From JAXLYE01 sp046351595 (GTDB lineage: Bacteria; Myxococcota_A; Polyangia; Palsa-1104; JAEUJZ01), in NCBI GenBank assembly GCA_046351595.1, contig JAXLYE010000001.1, positions 62,001 to 126,000 on the forward strand: a DNA stretch of 64,000 bases, read 5' to 3'. This document shows, in pieces, positions 54,045-62,476 of the stretch (position 1 is its first letter; the number at the start of each line of letters is the position of its first letter). The position numbers were made by a program, and so were the translations under genes. The notes under the pieces are model-generated. The model saw only the letters and a program-made list of their open reading frames with translations, did no database searches and was not told the origin of the DNA.

Positions 54045-56313
54045 GGCGGTTGCCTCCCACGATCTCGGTCTTGGCCGGGAAGGTCATGCGGTAGCTGTAC
54101 TCGAGGCGGGCCTTGCCACCGGCGGGCACGGGCAGGCGCCACTGCATGCCGCCGCGGATCGGGGCGCCGCGCTCGGCCTGGCTGTAGCCCGAGGCCGGCG
54201 GCGTGACGCTCAAGACCTCGACGGCCAGCGCCTTGTCCTCCGAGACCGGCACGCGCTCCAGCACCTCGACGGTGATCGGCTGCCCCAGCGCCGAGGCCAG
54301 CTCGATGCTGATGTGCTGCGTGATCACCGTCGAGCCGCCGAGCAGTCCGGCGCTCTCCTCTTCGGTGCGCGGGTTGCGGGCGATGCGCACGCGGTCCTCG
54401 ACGCCCATGCCGACGCGCAGGGTGCCGCCGCGGTCGATGTGCTCGATCGCGGTGGTGGTCAGCAGGCTGCCCTCGACGTAGACGTCGACCGGGCCGGCGA
54501 GCAGCGGCGCGTCGCAGGGGTTGTGCAGCTCGGCCTCGCGGTAGACCTCGGGGCGCTCGCGCGGCACCGCGCACAGGCGCTGCGTCGTCGCCGCCTCGGC
54601 CGCGAGCAGCGACACGCGGTGCAGCTGCCCGTCCGAGGGGACGCCGACCAGGCCCTCGGCATCGAAGCGGTGATCGAAGCGGCCGCGGCTCTCGCGCGGG
54701 TCGCGCAGGCCGCTCGGCGCCAGCTCCTCGAGCTGGGCCACGGCGCGGATGCGATCGCGCTGGCCGACCCCGTCGCTGCGCCGGCTGAGTCGGCCGCGCC
54801 GCTGCGGATCCTCGACCCCGACCAGCGTCAGCTGATCGAAGTCGAGCCAGGCGTCGCTCGGCTCCAGCTCCGCCGGCTCGGGCGGCTCGGGCTCGGGCGC
54901 AGAGCCGCCGCGACCGCCGCCGCCGTAGCCGTAGCCCTCGTCGCGATCCTCGGCGGCACCGCCGAACGAGCCGCTCACCCCGCCGAGCGCGCGCCCCCGC
55001 CCCAGCGCCTGCAGCTCGGGCGGCAGCGGCGAGTTGGCGGGCACGCGCAGGCCGCGCTGCGACTGCTGCGGCAGCGGGATCGGCGCCGTGACCGCGAAGG
55101 CCGGCGGCGCCCCCGGAGGCGCCCCGGTGGAGCGCGCCATCTCCTTCATCATCTCGCGCGCCGGCTCGGGCGCCGGCTTGGCGCGCTTCTTGGCCAGCGG
55201 CGGCCGCCGCGCATCGGCCTCCTCCTCGAGCAGCCGCTCGGCCATCGCCGCCATCGTCGGCTCGTCGTCCAGCGAGGCGCTGGTGCTGCCCTCGTGCGGC
55301 AGCTCGAGCTTCTCGCTGTCCTCCTCTCCGAGCGGCGGCGGCGGCAGGCCGCCCAGCGGCGGCGGCGGCAGCGTCGACTGCGGCACCGCCGCGAAGGCCT
55401 GGTCATAGCCGGCGAACATGCGCTCCAGCCCGTCGGGCGGCGGCCGGTAGCCGCGGCGCGGACCGGCCTGCGCGCGGCCGAGGCGCAGCGACGGCAGCTC
55501 GGGCAGCCGCGCGTCATAGACCAGGTCGGCGCTCGACAGCGACAGCCGCACGTTGCTCCAGTCCTCGCCGCTGAGCTGCGCGACGTTGGCCTCGATCAGC
55601 CAGGTGGCGCGCCGCCCGCCGTCGGTGACGCGCAAGGTGTACAGCGGCCAGTAGCGCGCGGCCATGACCACATAGGTGACGAGCAGCTCGGAGACCGGGC
55701 CGCTGCCGGTGACGCGCACGGTGACGCGGCGGCGCGCCTGCCCGGTGACGGCGCGCGGGCCGCCCGGCGCCTGCGATGCCTGCGACGCCTGGAGCTCGGC
55801 CGCGGCCTTCTCGCGCTGCACATCGAGGAGCTGCTGCTCGAGCTCGCGCTGCCGCTCGTCGAGCTGCTGCTGCACGTCGAGCAGCAGCCGCGAGGTCGCG
55901 AGCGCGTCGCTGATCCGCTCGCCGACGCGCTCGACCAGCGACGTCGTGCGCAGCGCCGGATCCGGGAACAGCTTGGCGATGCGCTGGCGCCGCTGCTGCA
56001 GCCGCTCGACCTCGGCCTGCAGGCGCATGAGCTGCTGCTGCAGCGTCTGCACCCTCGCGGCGCTCGGGCCCGGAGTCGCCTGCGTGCTCGGCACCACCAG
56101 GCAGCTGTGGACCTGCAGCACCTGGCGCCCGCCGCCGCTCGTCGCCGCGCGCAGGCTGCCGGGCTCGCACAGGGGCGTCACGTCATCGATGACAAGGTCG
56201 ACGTCTCCGTGCGGCAGCTCGCGGCCGGCGGGCACAAGGACCAGCCTGCGCACCACCGCGCCGCGCGCGTGCACGGTCACCGAGACCACTCTGCTAGCAC
56301 AGACCAGCTCCAC
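54037..56313 (-). CDS. DUF4139/DUF4140 (MuiA-like) protein with long low-complexity insert
   Basis: The product is 758 residues. DUF4140-like SVTVHARGAVVRRLVLVPAG opens the protein; a coiled coil follows (VQTLQQQLMRLQAEVERLQ and VQQQLDERQRELEQQLLD). LLVTYVVMAARYWPLYTLRVTD and LSGEDWSNVRLSLSSADLV start DUF4139. The domain is interrupted by roughly 220 residues of Pro/Gly/Glu-rich sequence (about 280-500). It resumes with GQLHRVSLLAAEA, FNPC-like HNPCDAPLLAGPVDVYVEG and EVLERVPVSEDKAL, ending ARLEYSYRMTFPAKTEIV. It is the larger paralogue of the next gene, and both are probably one operon. The function is unknown. Confidence 0.82.
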   Translation of the reverse strand: MELVCASRVVSVTVHARGAVVRRLVLVPAGRELPHGDVDLVIDDVTPLCEPGSLRAATSGGGRQVLQVHSCLVVPSTQATPGPSAARVQTLQQQLMRLQAEVERLQQRRQRIAKLFPDPALRTTSLVERVGERISDALATSRLLLDVQQQLDERQRELEQQLLDVQREKAAAELQASQASQAPGGPRAVTGQARRRVTVRVTGSGPVSELLVTYVVMAARYWPLYTLRVTDGGRRATWLIEANVAQLSGEDWSNVRLSLSSADLVYDARLPELPSLRLGRAQAGPRRGYRPPPDGLERMFAGYDQAFAAVPQSTLPPPPLGGLPPPPLGEEDSEKLELPHEGSTSASLDDEPTMAAMAERLLEEEADARRPPLAKKRAKPAPEPAREMMKEMARSTGAPPGAPPAFAVTAPIPLPQQSQRGLRVPANSPLPPELQALGRGRALGGVSGSFGGAAEDRDEGYGYGGGGRGGSAPEPEPPEPAELEPSDAWLDFDQLTLVGVEDPQRRGRLSRRSDGVGQRDRIRAVAQLEELAPSGLRDPRESRGRFDHRFDAEGLVGVPSDGQLHRVSLLAAEAATTQRLCAVPRERPEVYREAELHNPCDAPLLAGPVDVYVEGSLLTTTAIEHIDRGGTLRVGMGVEDRVRIARNPRTEEESAGLLGGSTVITQHISIELASALGQPITVEVLERVPVSEDKALAVEVLSVTPPASGYSQAERGAPIRGGMQWRLPVPAGGKARLEYSYRMTFPAKTEIVGGNRRE

Positions 56314-56360
56314 GTCCGCCTCACGTCTCTAAGCCGGTCGCCCCCGGGCACCCGGCTCGC

Positions 56361-56412
56361 CGGGGCAGCGAGCCCCACCTGGGTCCCCGGGGCAGCGAGC
56401 CCCGACCTGGGT
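56361..56412. repeat. two direct copies of a 24-25 bp unit upstream of apaG
   Basis: CGGGGCAGCGAGCCCCACCT and following bases at 56361-56384 recur at 56388-56412 with one inserted G. GGGGCAGCGAGCCCC within each copy is itself a small hairpin (GGGGC/GAGCCCC). The repeats lie in the divergent region between the DUF4139 gene and apaG. Confidence 0.65.
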
Positions 56413-56603
56413 ATGAGCACTCGTTTTATCGTGACGCTATGAAAAACACTACAAAGATCCCGCGGGCGAGCGCCTGGCCTCGGGCGGCGGCGACGGCGAT
56501 TGACGGCGACGGCGGGCTCGCGCTATGCCGTTGCTCACGCTGTCGGTCCGGGTAGGGCTTTTTGGGCGATGGCAGTGGCGACGGTGATAAGGACGTTTGC
56601 GCG

Positions 56604-56996
56604 ATGAGCTTGTCCTCTGACGTAACGACGCTGGGAATCCGGGTGCAGGCTCGCTCGCGCTACGCGCCGGAGCGCTCGCAGCCGCAGGCCGGCATGTTCT
56701 TCTTCGTCTATACGATCACGCTGTCGAACAGCGGCACCGAGTCGGCGCAGCTGCTGAGCCGGCACTGGGTGATCACCGACGGCAACCAGCACGTCGAAGA
56801 GGTCCGCGGCCCCGGCGTCGTCGGCGAGACCCCGATCCTGCAGCCCGGCCAGAGCTTCAGCTACTCGTCGGGCTGCATGCTGCGCACGCAGTTTGGCACC
56901 ATGCACGGCACCTACCAGATGGTGCGCTCCGACGGCACGCGCTTTGACGTCGAGATCGCGCCGTTCGTGCTGGCGCTGCCGCACGCGATAAATTGA
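56604..56996 (+). CDS. apaG: ApaG-domain protein
   Basis: The product is 130 residues from ATG 56604, the length of ApaG (about 125); a GGA at 56591 gives weak ribosome binding. It has the fibronectin-III-like strands FFFVYTITLSNSGTESAQLLSRHWVITDG, VRGPGVVGETPILQPGQSFSYSSGC, and GTMHGTYQMVRSDGTRFDVEIAPFVL, a near-complete family signature. ApaG is linked to Co2+/Mg2+ tolerance and diadenosine tetraphosphate metabolism in enterobacteria, though its activity is not established. It stands alone on +, between minus-strand genes. Confidence 0.93.
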   Translation: MSLSSDVTTLGIRVQARSRYAPERSQPQAGMFFFVYTITLSNSGTESAQLLSRHWVITDGNQHVEEVRGPGVVGETPILQPGQSFSYSSGCMLRTQFGTMHGTYQMVRSDGTRFDVEIAPFVLALPHAIN

Positions 56997-57047
56997 CGGG
57001 CGGAGCCGCCTCCCTCTCTCCCGAGGCGGCGGCGGCGACGGCGGCGG

Positions 57048-58712
57048 CTAGGCCATGGCCGGGGTCATGCGCTGCTGGCGACGGCGGCGACGGCGGCGGC
57101 GGCTGAGGAGCAGCGACGGCACGCCGATCGCCAGCGCGACCAGCCCGAGGTCGACGACGAGCAGCGCCGGGTCGTGCTCGGGCGCGGTGACGTTGCGCGG
57201 CGGATCGGCCAGGTACTTCTGCAGGCGGGCGTCGGCCTCGTCGAGCAGGCCGAGCTGGCGCTTGATCAGGCGGCCGAGCACCGCCTTGCGCAGCGCCTCC
57301 TTCGCCTCGGGCGTGCCGGCCTCGGCGATCGCCTTCTCCTGCAGCGCCACCCAGCGGCGCAGCGCGGTGCCGACGCGGCGGAAGGCGCGCTCCTGCAGCG
57401 CGAAGAACGCCACGAAGTCCTGGTCGCGCTGCGGCGACGGTGGCTTGAGGAAGGCGTCGGGGTCGTCCTTCTCCTCGTTGAAGGTCTTGTGGCGGGTGCG
57501 CAGCGCCGGGTCGGCGATGGCCATGGTCGCGCGGTAGACCTTGTCGCCCTCGTAGGACGAGACGTCGATGAGCGCGTTGGTGATGGCCAGGGCGAACTCG
57601 CCGCGCTCGGGGCTGGGCCCGAGCTTCGCCAGCGCCTCGTCGAGCTTCTTGCCAAACTCCGGGTCGTCGCCGAGCGGCGCCTCGAGCAGGTGCTTGGCCG
57701 CGTCGCTGCCGCTGCCCGCGAGCGCGGCCTTGAAGTGCTTGCCCGTGAGCTCCTCGGACAGCACGTGGTGGTTGGTGACGATGTCGATGCCGATCGAGGC
57801 CAGCGACCGCATCTTGCCGAGGTAGCCGCCGCCGGTGAGCAGCCCGAGCTTCAGGCGCTCGATGAAGGCGTCCTCGAAGAAGTCGTACAGGCCGACCTGC
57901 ATCGTGTGGATCTGGTTGCCCACGTCCTCCAGGTAGTGGAAGCCGGCGCCGGCGTAGTAGTAGGACAGCTCGCGCCCGGTCGGCCCGTCGCTGAGCGCCG
58001 CCAGCAGGGCCAGGTCCAGGTGCAGCTGCGCCATCTCGGCGGCCAGCGTCACGATGGGCCCTTTCGGCCAGCCCGCGGCCACCGCGAAGCGGCGCGGCTC
58101 GGCCTTGAGCACCGCCGGGTCGCTCGAGAACTCGATCTTCGGCAGGCCGTAGTGCGCATGCGCCTGGCTCGACAGCGCGCCCAGCTTGCCCATGTTGAGC
58201 AGCGACGGATCCGCGGGCACGGCCTGGCCGTAGCGGTCCTGCAGCGGCTGGCGCTTGTCGTCGTAGGCGAGGCGCTCGCGGTTGCGCCAGTCCTCGTCGG
58301 GGTGGCCGGTCGCCAGCGCCGCGACCTCGAGCAGCGTCTTGCCGCTCGCGAGGCGCGGGTCGCTGCGATCGAGCCCGTAGACCTCGCTCTTGGGCGACAA
58401 GAGGAGGAAGCGCTTCTCGGAGAAGGCGTCGAAGGCGCCCGGCGTCGGGTAGCGGCGCCCCCAGGCGTCCTTGGTCGCCGCGTCGCTGCGGCCGTAGGCG
58501 TCGATGGCGGCGCGCAGGGCCGCGGCGGTCGCCAGGTCGAGCGGCGCGGCCGGGGCGGACAGGCCGCTCTTGCCGAGGGCGCGGCGCGCCAGCTCGACGT
58601 GGATCGGGATGGCATAGCCGCTCGCCTGCGTCGGCGCGAGCACGGTGCCAGCGAGCAGCAGCGGGGCGACGAGGCCGCCCAGGGAGCGCGAACGGGGCCG
58701 GGCTTCGGACAT
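57048..58712 (-). CDS. membrane-anchored phospholipase C/P1-nuclease-like protein
   Basis: The product is 554 residues. A signal peptide (LVAPLLLAGTVLAPTQASGYA) is followed by IPIHVELARRAL, then DEDWRNRERLAYDD and SSQAHAHYGLP, and the helical segment GAGFHYLEDVGNQIHTMQVG. His-Glu/Asp-His spacing there resembles the zinc site of bacterial phospholipase C and P1 nuclease (HxxxDxxxxxH). A C-terminal membrane helix (LLVVDLGLVALAIGVPSLLL) and an Arg-rich tail (about eight Arg in a row) anchor it in the inner membrane with the body outside. Substrate, lipid or nucleic acid, is not known. Confidence 0.6.
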   Translation of the reverse strand: MSEARPRSRSLGGLVAPLLLAGTVLAPTQASGYAIPIHVELARRALGKSGLSAPAAPLDLATAAALRAAIDAYGRSDAATKDAWGRRYPTPGAFDAFSEKRFLLLSPKSEVYGLDRSDPRLASGKTLLEVAALATGHPDEDWRNRERLAYDDKRQPLQDRYGQAVPADPSLLNMGKLGALSSQAHAHYGLPKIEFSSDPAVLKAEPRRFAVAAGWPKGPIVTLAAEMAQLHLDLALLAALSDGPTGRELSYYYAGAGFHYLEDVGNQIHTMQVGLYDFFEDAFIERLKLGLLTGGGYLGKMRSLASIGIDIVTNHHVLSEELTGKHFKAALAGSGSDAAKHLLEAPLGDDPEFGKKLDEALAKLGPSPERGEFALAITNALIDVSSYEGDKVYRATMAIADPALRTRHKTFNEEKDDPDAFLKPPSPQRDQDFVAFFALQERAFRRVGTALRRWVALQEKAIAEAGTPEAKEALRKAVLGRLIKRQLGLLDEADARLQKYLADPPRNVTAPEHDPALLVVDLGLVALAIGVPSLLLSRRRRRRRRQQRMTPAMA

Positions 58713-58896
58713 GAGCCCATCCTACCGCGACCGCTCGGCAGCGAGGTCAGTTATGGCGCGCCGCGCGCCCGCCGCGGCCCGTCGCACCGACGTGAGCCGG
58801 CGCACAGCGACGGCGGAAGGCGGATCCGGACAGAGCCGGCCGGTGCGCAGCCCGGGCTGCGACGCGACCGACTTCAGGTTCGAGGGGGGAGAGGGT

Positions 58897-59547
58897 CTAC
58901 TTGGCGCCGGGCTGGCCCGCGGCGGCCTGGGTCTTGGCCGTCTCGGCCTTGCACGCCTCGACCGCCTGCCGCTCGGCCGGGGTGATGATGCCGGTGAGGA
59001 TCGCCTCGCTGAGCGAGCACAGCTTGTCCTTGATGTAGCGGCCGGCGCGCTCGTGGCGGTTCTCGGCGAGCTTGTGCTTCTCCTTGAAGTTGCACTCCTC
59101 CTGCAGCACCGCCAGGCGGTTGTCGACGGCCTCGACGTCCTGCGGGAGCACGCCCTTGCCGTAGATCGCCGCCCGGTAGAAGAACGCCGCGTCGTCGCAG
59201 TTGGCCATGCGGTCGTACAAGACGCCCATGTTGTAGAGCCAGCGCGGGTTCGTATCGATGCGGTAGGCCTCGCGGAACAGCTTCAGCGCCTCGTCGTAGT
59301 TGTCCTTCTGCGCGGAGGCGATGGCGCGCTGGGCCAGATCCTGCGTCGCCGGGTTGACCGCGGTCGGCGACTTGGCACCGGCTGCGGCCGGGGCGCCAGC
59401 GGGCCGCGCGGCCCCGGCGGCCGGTGCCGCCGCTGCGGGCTTCGGGCCGCCGGCGGGCGTCGTGGCGGCCGGCTGGGCAGGCTGCGCGGTCGCGAGGCCC
59501 GGCAGCGACAAGGCGACAAGGAGCAGGGAGACAACGTGGCGCTTCAC
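58897..59547 (-). CDS. secreted TPR-like protein
   Basis: The product is 216 residues from GTG 59547, which overlaps the last base of the pseudokinase stop codon. A signal peptide (HVVSLLLVALSLPGLATAQ) and an Ala/Pro linker precede DNYDEALKLFREAYRIDTNPRWLYNMGVLYDRMANCDDAAFFYRAAI, which is a pair of TPR-like helix repeats common in Myxococcota periplasmic proteins. Cysteines later (EECNF, DKLCSL, EACKAE) may pair. It probably works with the pseudokinase gene next to it, whose periplasmic tail could be a binding surface; this is inferred from coupling only. Confidence 0.72.
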   Translation of the reverse strand: MKRHVVSLLLVALSLPGLATAQPAQPAATTPAGGPKPAAAAPAAGAARPAGAPAAAGAKSPTAVNPATQDLAQRAIASAQKDNYDEALKLFREAYRIDTNPRWLYNMGVLYDRMANCDDAAFFYRAAIYGKGVLPQDVEAVDNRLAVLQEECNFKEKHKLAENRHERAGRYIKDKLCSLSEAILTGIITPAERQAVEACKAETAKTQAAAGQPGAK

Positions 59548-60923
59548 TACTTCACCTCATTGGCCCGGGTGGGCGTCCCGGCGGGCCCTGGCGGCGAGCC
59601 GCTCGGAGCCGGGGCAGTTGTTGTTCGGTTGGCGGCAGGGGCCGGCGCAGCGGCCGGCGTCGCAGGGGCAGCGGGCTTCGCTCCGGGGGCGGCCGGGCCG
59701 GCCGGCGCGGCCGCAGGTCCCGTCGGGTCGGCGTCCCGCAGCGGCGGCAGCTTGGCCGGATCGCGGCCCTTGCCGCCCGGCGCGACACCAGGCACGACAC
59801 CCGGCGGGTTCGGCGTCGGCGTCGGCGCAGCCGCGGTCGAAAGATCGGTCGGCGCGGCGCCCAGATCCGCGGCCGGGGTGACCAGCGCGGGCGTCGCCAG
59901 CGACGCCAGATCGGGCACGGCGCCCGTCGGGAGCGGCGGCTCGGTGTGGTACAGCCAGTAGCCGACCCCGAGCCCGCCGACCAGCGCCAGGCCGCCGGCC
60001 CACAGCCAGTTGGTGCCGGTGCGCGGCCGCGGCATGGCGGCGCGGCCGTCCGCGGACCAGGCGCCCAGCGTCGGCGTCGAGTCCGGCGCGCCGACCAGCG
60101 CCGCGACCAGCGCCGCGACCGAGTCGATGCGCTCGCTCCGGCTCGCCTCGCTGCGGCCGTGCTCGGCGAACGCCGGCTCGCCGAGCGCCGTGCGCAGCAC
60201 CGCGTCGATGCGCGCCGGCACCTTGCGGTTGTGCACGCGCAGCGGCAAGAGCGGCTGCTCGCCCGCGGCCGGCTCGCCGACACCGCCGAGCATCTCCTGC
60301 GTGAGCAGCGCCAGCGCCCGCACGTCGTCCTGCGACCGGGGCGGCTTGCTCGCCTTGCCGGGCTCGCCGTTGCCCGCCGCCGCGACCGCCGCCGTGCCGA
60401 CATCGAGCAGGATCACGCGATCCTCGGCCTCGGGATCGGCGCGCCGATCCTCGTCGGACGGGGCGGCCAGGAAGACCGCGCCCGCGCTCACCCGCTGGTG
60501 GACCTGGCCGGCGCGGTGGATGGCCTGCAGCGCGCCGCCCACGTCGCTCGTGATCTGCAGCGCGACGTGCAGCGGCAGCGCCTTGCCCGCCTGCGCCCCG
60601 AGCCGCGCCTTCAGCGACTCGCCGTGCAGCCGCTCCATGGCGATGAACAGGAACTTCTTGCCCTTGTTCTCGACGGTGCCGACGTCGAGCACCGGCACCA
60701 GGTTGGGGTGGCGGATGGCGGTCAGCCGCGTCACCTCCGAGACCAGCTTCGCGGCGGCGGCCTTGTCGCGCGACAGATCGACCGCGAACACACGCACCGC
60801 GGCCGGGCGCCCGGTGTCCGTCTGCTCGGCGGCGTAGACCGTGCTCGCGCCGCCCCGCGACAGGGGCTCGCCCAGGCGGAAGTTGCCAGCGACCTTACCG
60901 GACAGCTCGCGCGACATCGTCAT
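59547..60923 (-). CDS. Hanks-type pseudokinase with membrane helix and periplasmic Pro/Ala tail
   Basis: The product is 458 residues; ATG 60917 is the better start because AGGG lies 8 bp upstream, with ATG 60923 also possible. The kinase fold is clear (LGEPLSRGGASTVYAAEQ, IRHPNLVPVLDVG, FIAMERLHGESL), but the catalytic residues are lost. The VAVK lysine is Arg (AAVRVF), HRDLKPxN is HQRVSAGAVF, and DFG reads DVG with a short activation loop. A membrane helix (WLWAGGLALVGGLGVGYWL) follows, then about 120 Pro/Ala/Gly-rich periplasmic residues. It should therefore bind nucleotide or a partner rather than phosphorylate. It is coupled to the downstream TPR gene by a 1-bp overlap. Confidence 0.8.
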   Translation of the reverse strand: MTMSRELSGKVAGNFRLGEPLSRGGASTVYAAEQTDTGRPAAVRVFAVDLSRDKAAAAKLVSEVTRLTAIRHPNLVPVLDVGTVENKGKKFLFIAMERLHGESLKARLGAQAGKALPLHVALQITSDVGGALQAIHRAGQVHQRVSAGAVFLAAPSDEDRRADPEAEDRVILLDVGTAAVAAAGNGEPGKASKPPRSQDDVRALALLTQEMLGGVGEPAAGEQPLLPLRVHNRKVPARIDAVLRTALGEPAFAEHGRSEASRSERIDSVAALVAALVGAPDSTPTLGAWSADGRAAMPRPRTGTNWLWAGGLALVGGLGVGYWLYHTEPPLPTGAVPDLASLATPALVTPAADLGAAPTDLSTAAAPTPTPNPPGVVPGVAPGGKGRDPAKLPPLRDADPTGPAAAPAGPAAPGAKPAAPATPAAAPAPAANRTTTAPAPSGSPPGPAGTPTRANEVK

Positions 60924-61698
60924 TCCCTTCCGGGGGCCCCCGAGGTGCGCGGGCAGACGGAGCGGGCCATGAGGTCACGCCGATCTCTTGCCACCTCTGC
61001 GGCAAGCTCCGGCGACCTCCGGCCCGCACGCGGGTCCCGCTTCCCAGAGGGGGGCTCTGTGCTGTGCCCGATAGAGGGCTGCTTTAGCATCGCAATCAGA
61101 CTACCAAATGAGTCCAGGGGCCGTGAAGGCATTTTCTGGCGCGCCCGGGGCTGCGCGGCAGCGTCCAGGTAGGCGCAGCGGCTGTGCTTTTGGTCTCACT
61201 GCGGTCTTGTGGACCGGACAAAAGGAGGATGCGGTGCCCGATGTAGGAACGAGCAGGGAGGGCCGCGGCGGCGCCGTCCGCACCCTTGTTCTCGACGGGC
61301 AGGAGACGTGGTCGGGTGACTTCGGGTAGAGCCGCAGCCGCGGACGCCGGCTTCCGCGGACGCCGGCTTCCGCGGACGCCGGCTTCCGCAGACGCCGGCT
61401 TCCGGGCACGCGGGCCGCGGGCCGCGGGCCGCGGCGTGACCGGGCGCACGAAATCTCGCAGGGTTCGGGCGCGCCCCGGCCCTGATCAGGAAGAGGATTT
61501 GAACGGGCAGTGCGGGCAGGTCGGGGCCGAGCTCGAGCCGGGCGATTGCCAACTGCGGCCCGGAGGCGGCAGGATTAGGCCTTGTGCTCACCACGCGAGG
61601 CTGGCTCGTTCCAGATTTTGCGAGAGGGAGATCGCAGAGCTTGAGATCGGGCCGTGATGACATCGGGGTCACCTGGACCAGAGGGGCTTGAGCCGCGG
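60924..61698. other. 775-bp gap with a tandem repeat and no supported gene
   Basis: It separates the divergent pseudokinase and nadD genes. Open frames cross it in several phases, partly created by the 16-bp repeat at 61343-61406, but none has a recognisable domain. GTGCCCGATAGAGGGCTGC near 61066 and several runs could be promoters. A structured RNA cannot be excluded but I see no specific fold. Confidence 0.45.
61343..61406. repeat. four 16-bp tandem repeats
   Basis: The unit GACGCCGGCTTCCGCG occurs at 61343, 61359, 61375 and 61391, the last two copies slightly changed at their 3' ends. GCCGGC at the centre makes each unit partly palindromic. There are no spacers, so this is not a CRISPR array. 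It is intergenic upstream of nadD. Confidence 0.85.
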
Positions 61699-62457
61699 AT
61701 GCGTATCGCGCTGTTCGGAGGCAGCTTTGACCCGCCGCATGTCGGCCACCAGCTCGCCTGCCAGTACGTGCTGCTGACGCACCCCGTCGACGAGGTGTGG
61801 CTGGTGCCGGTGTTCCGCCACGCCTTCGACAAGCGCTCGGCGCCCTACGCGCACCGCGTCGCCCTGTGCCGCATCGCCGCCGCGGCGATCGGCGGCTGCA
61901 GCGCCCGGGGCGAGCCGCGCGTCCGCGTCTGCACGATCGAAGAAGAGCTCTTTGAAGAAGAGCGCCGCCGCGGTGGTTCCGGCCCAGGCCCCGGGCCCAG
62001 CTACACCTTGAACACGGTGCGCGCCCTCAAGCAGCGCCACCCCGACGACGAGTTCCAGATGATCATCGGGACGGACCTGATCAAAGAGCGCGAGCGCTGG
62101 TACCGCTGGCCCGAGCTCGCGACCGAGCTGCCCTTCCTCGTCATTGGTCGAGATCCGGGCCGGGATCCGGGTCGCGACGGCGAAGGCAGCGCAGCCCCGG
62201 TCGGGCCGGTGCCGCCGGGGCGCGACGCGCAGCACGCCGAGCCGCTGCTCTTGCCCGCGATCTCGTCGACCGAGGTGCGCGAGCGGCTGCGCGCCGGGGC
62301 GCGACCGGCCGGCTGGGTGGCGACGGCGATCCTCGACTACATCGAGCAGCACGGCCTGTACCGCGCGGCACCAGCAGCGGCACCGGCCCTGGCAGCGGCG
62401 CCGCCGGGGTGCGGCGGGCCGGCTCGGGACACGGACAGCGAACCGAACACCCACTAG
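61699..62457 (+). CDS. nadD: nicotinate-nucleotide adenylyltransferase
   Basis: The product is 252 residues from ATG 61699; GTG 61654 and ATG 61657 are in frame but would add an unneeded leader. MRIALFGGSFDPPHVGH carries the nucleotidyltransferase GxFDPxHxGH site, and SYTLNTVRAL, FQMIIGTDLI and ISSTEVRERL (the ATP-binding ISST motif) complete the NadD signature. NadD transfers AMP to nicotinate mononucleotide in NAD+ synthesis. An insertion (GRDPGRDPGRDGEGS) and an Ala/Pro tail make it longer than the usual 190-215 residues. The DUF2520 gene follows after 19 bp. Confidence 0.88.
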   Translation: MRIALFGGSFDPPHVGHQLACQYVLLTHPVDEVWLVPVFRHAFDKRSAPYAHRVALCRIAAAAIGGCSARGEPRVRVCTIEEELFEEERRRGGSGPGPGPSYTLNTVRALKQRHPDDEFQMIIGTDLIKERERWYRWPELATELPFLVIGRDPGRDPGRDGEGSAAPVGPVPPGRDAQHAEPLLLPAISSTEVRERLRAGARPAGWVATAILDYIEQHGLYRAAPAAAPALAAAPPGCGGPARDTDSEPNTH

Positions 62458-62476
62458 GGACAAGGGGGATGAAAAG

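Noticed and set aside
53659..56442. Plus-strand frame of about 927 codons opposite the DUF4139 genes
   Set aside because: Low-complexity shadow translation; the DUF4139 signatures are on the minus strand.
61343..61406. Possible CRISPR array
   Set aside because: The repeats are only 16 bp and directly tandem with no unique spacers, and no cas genes are present.
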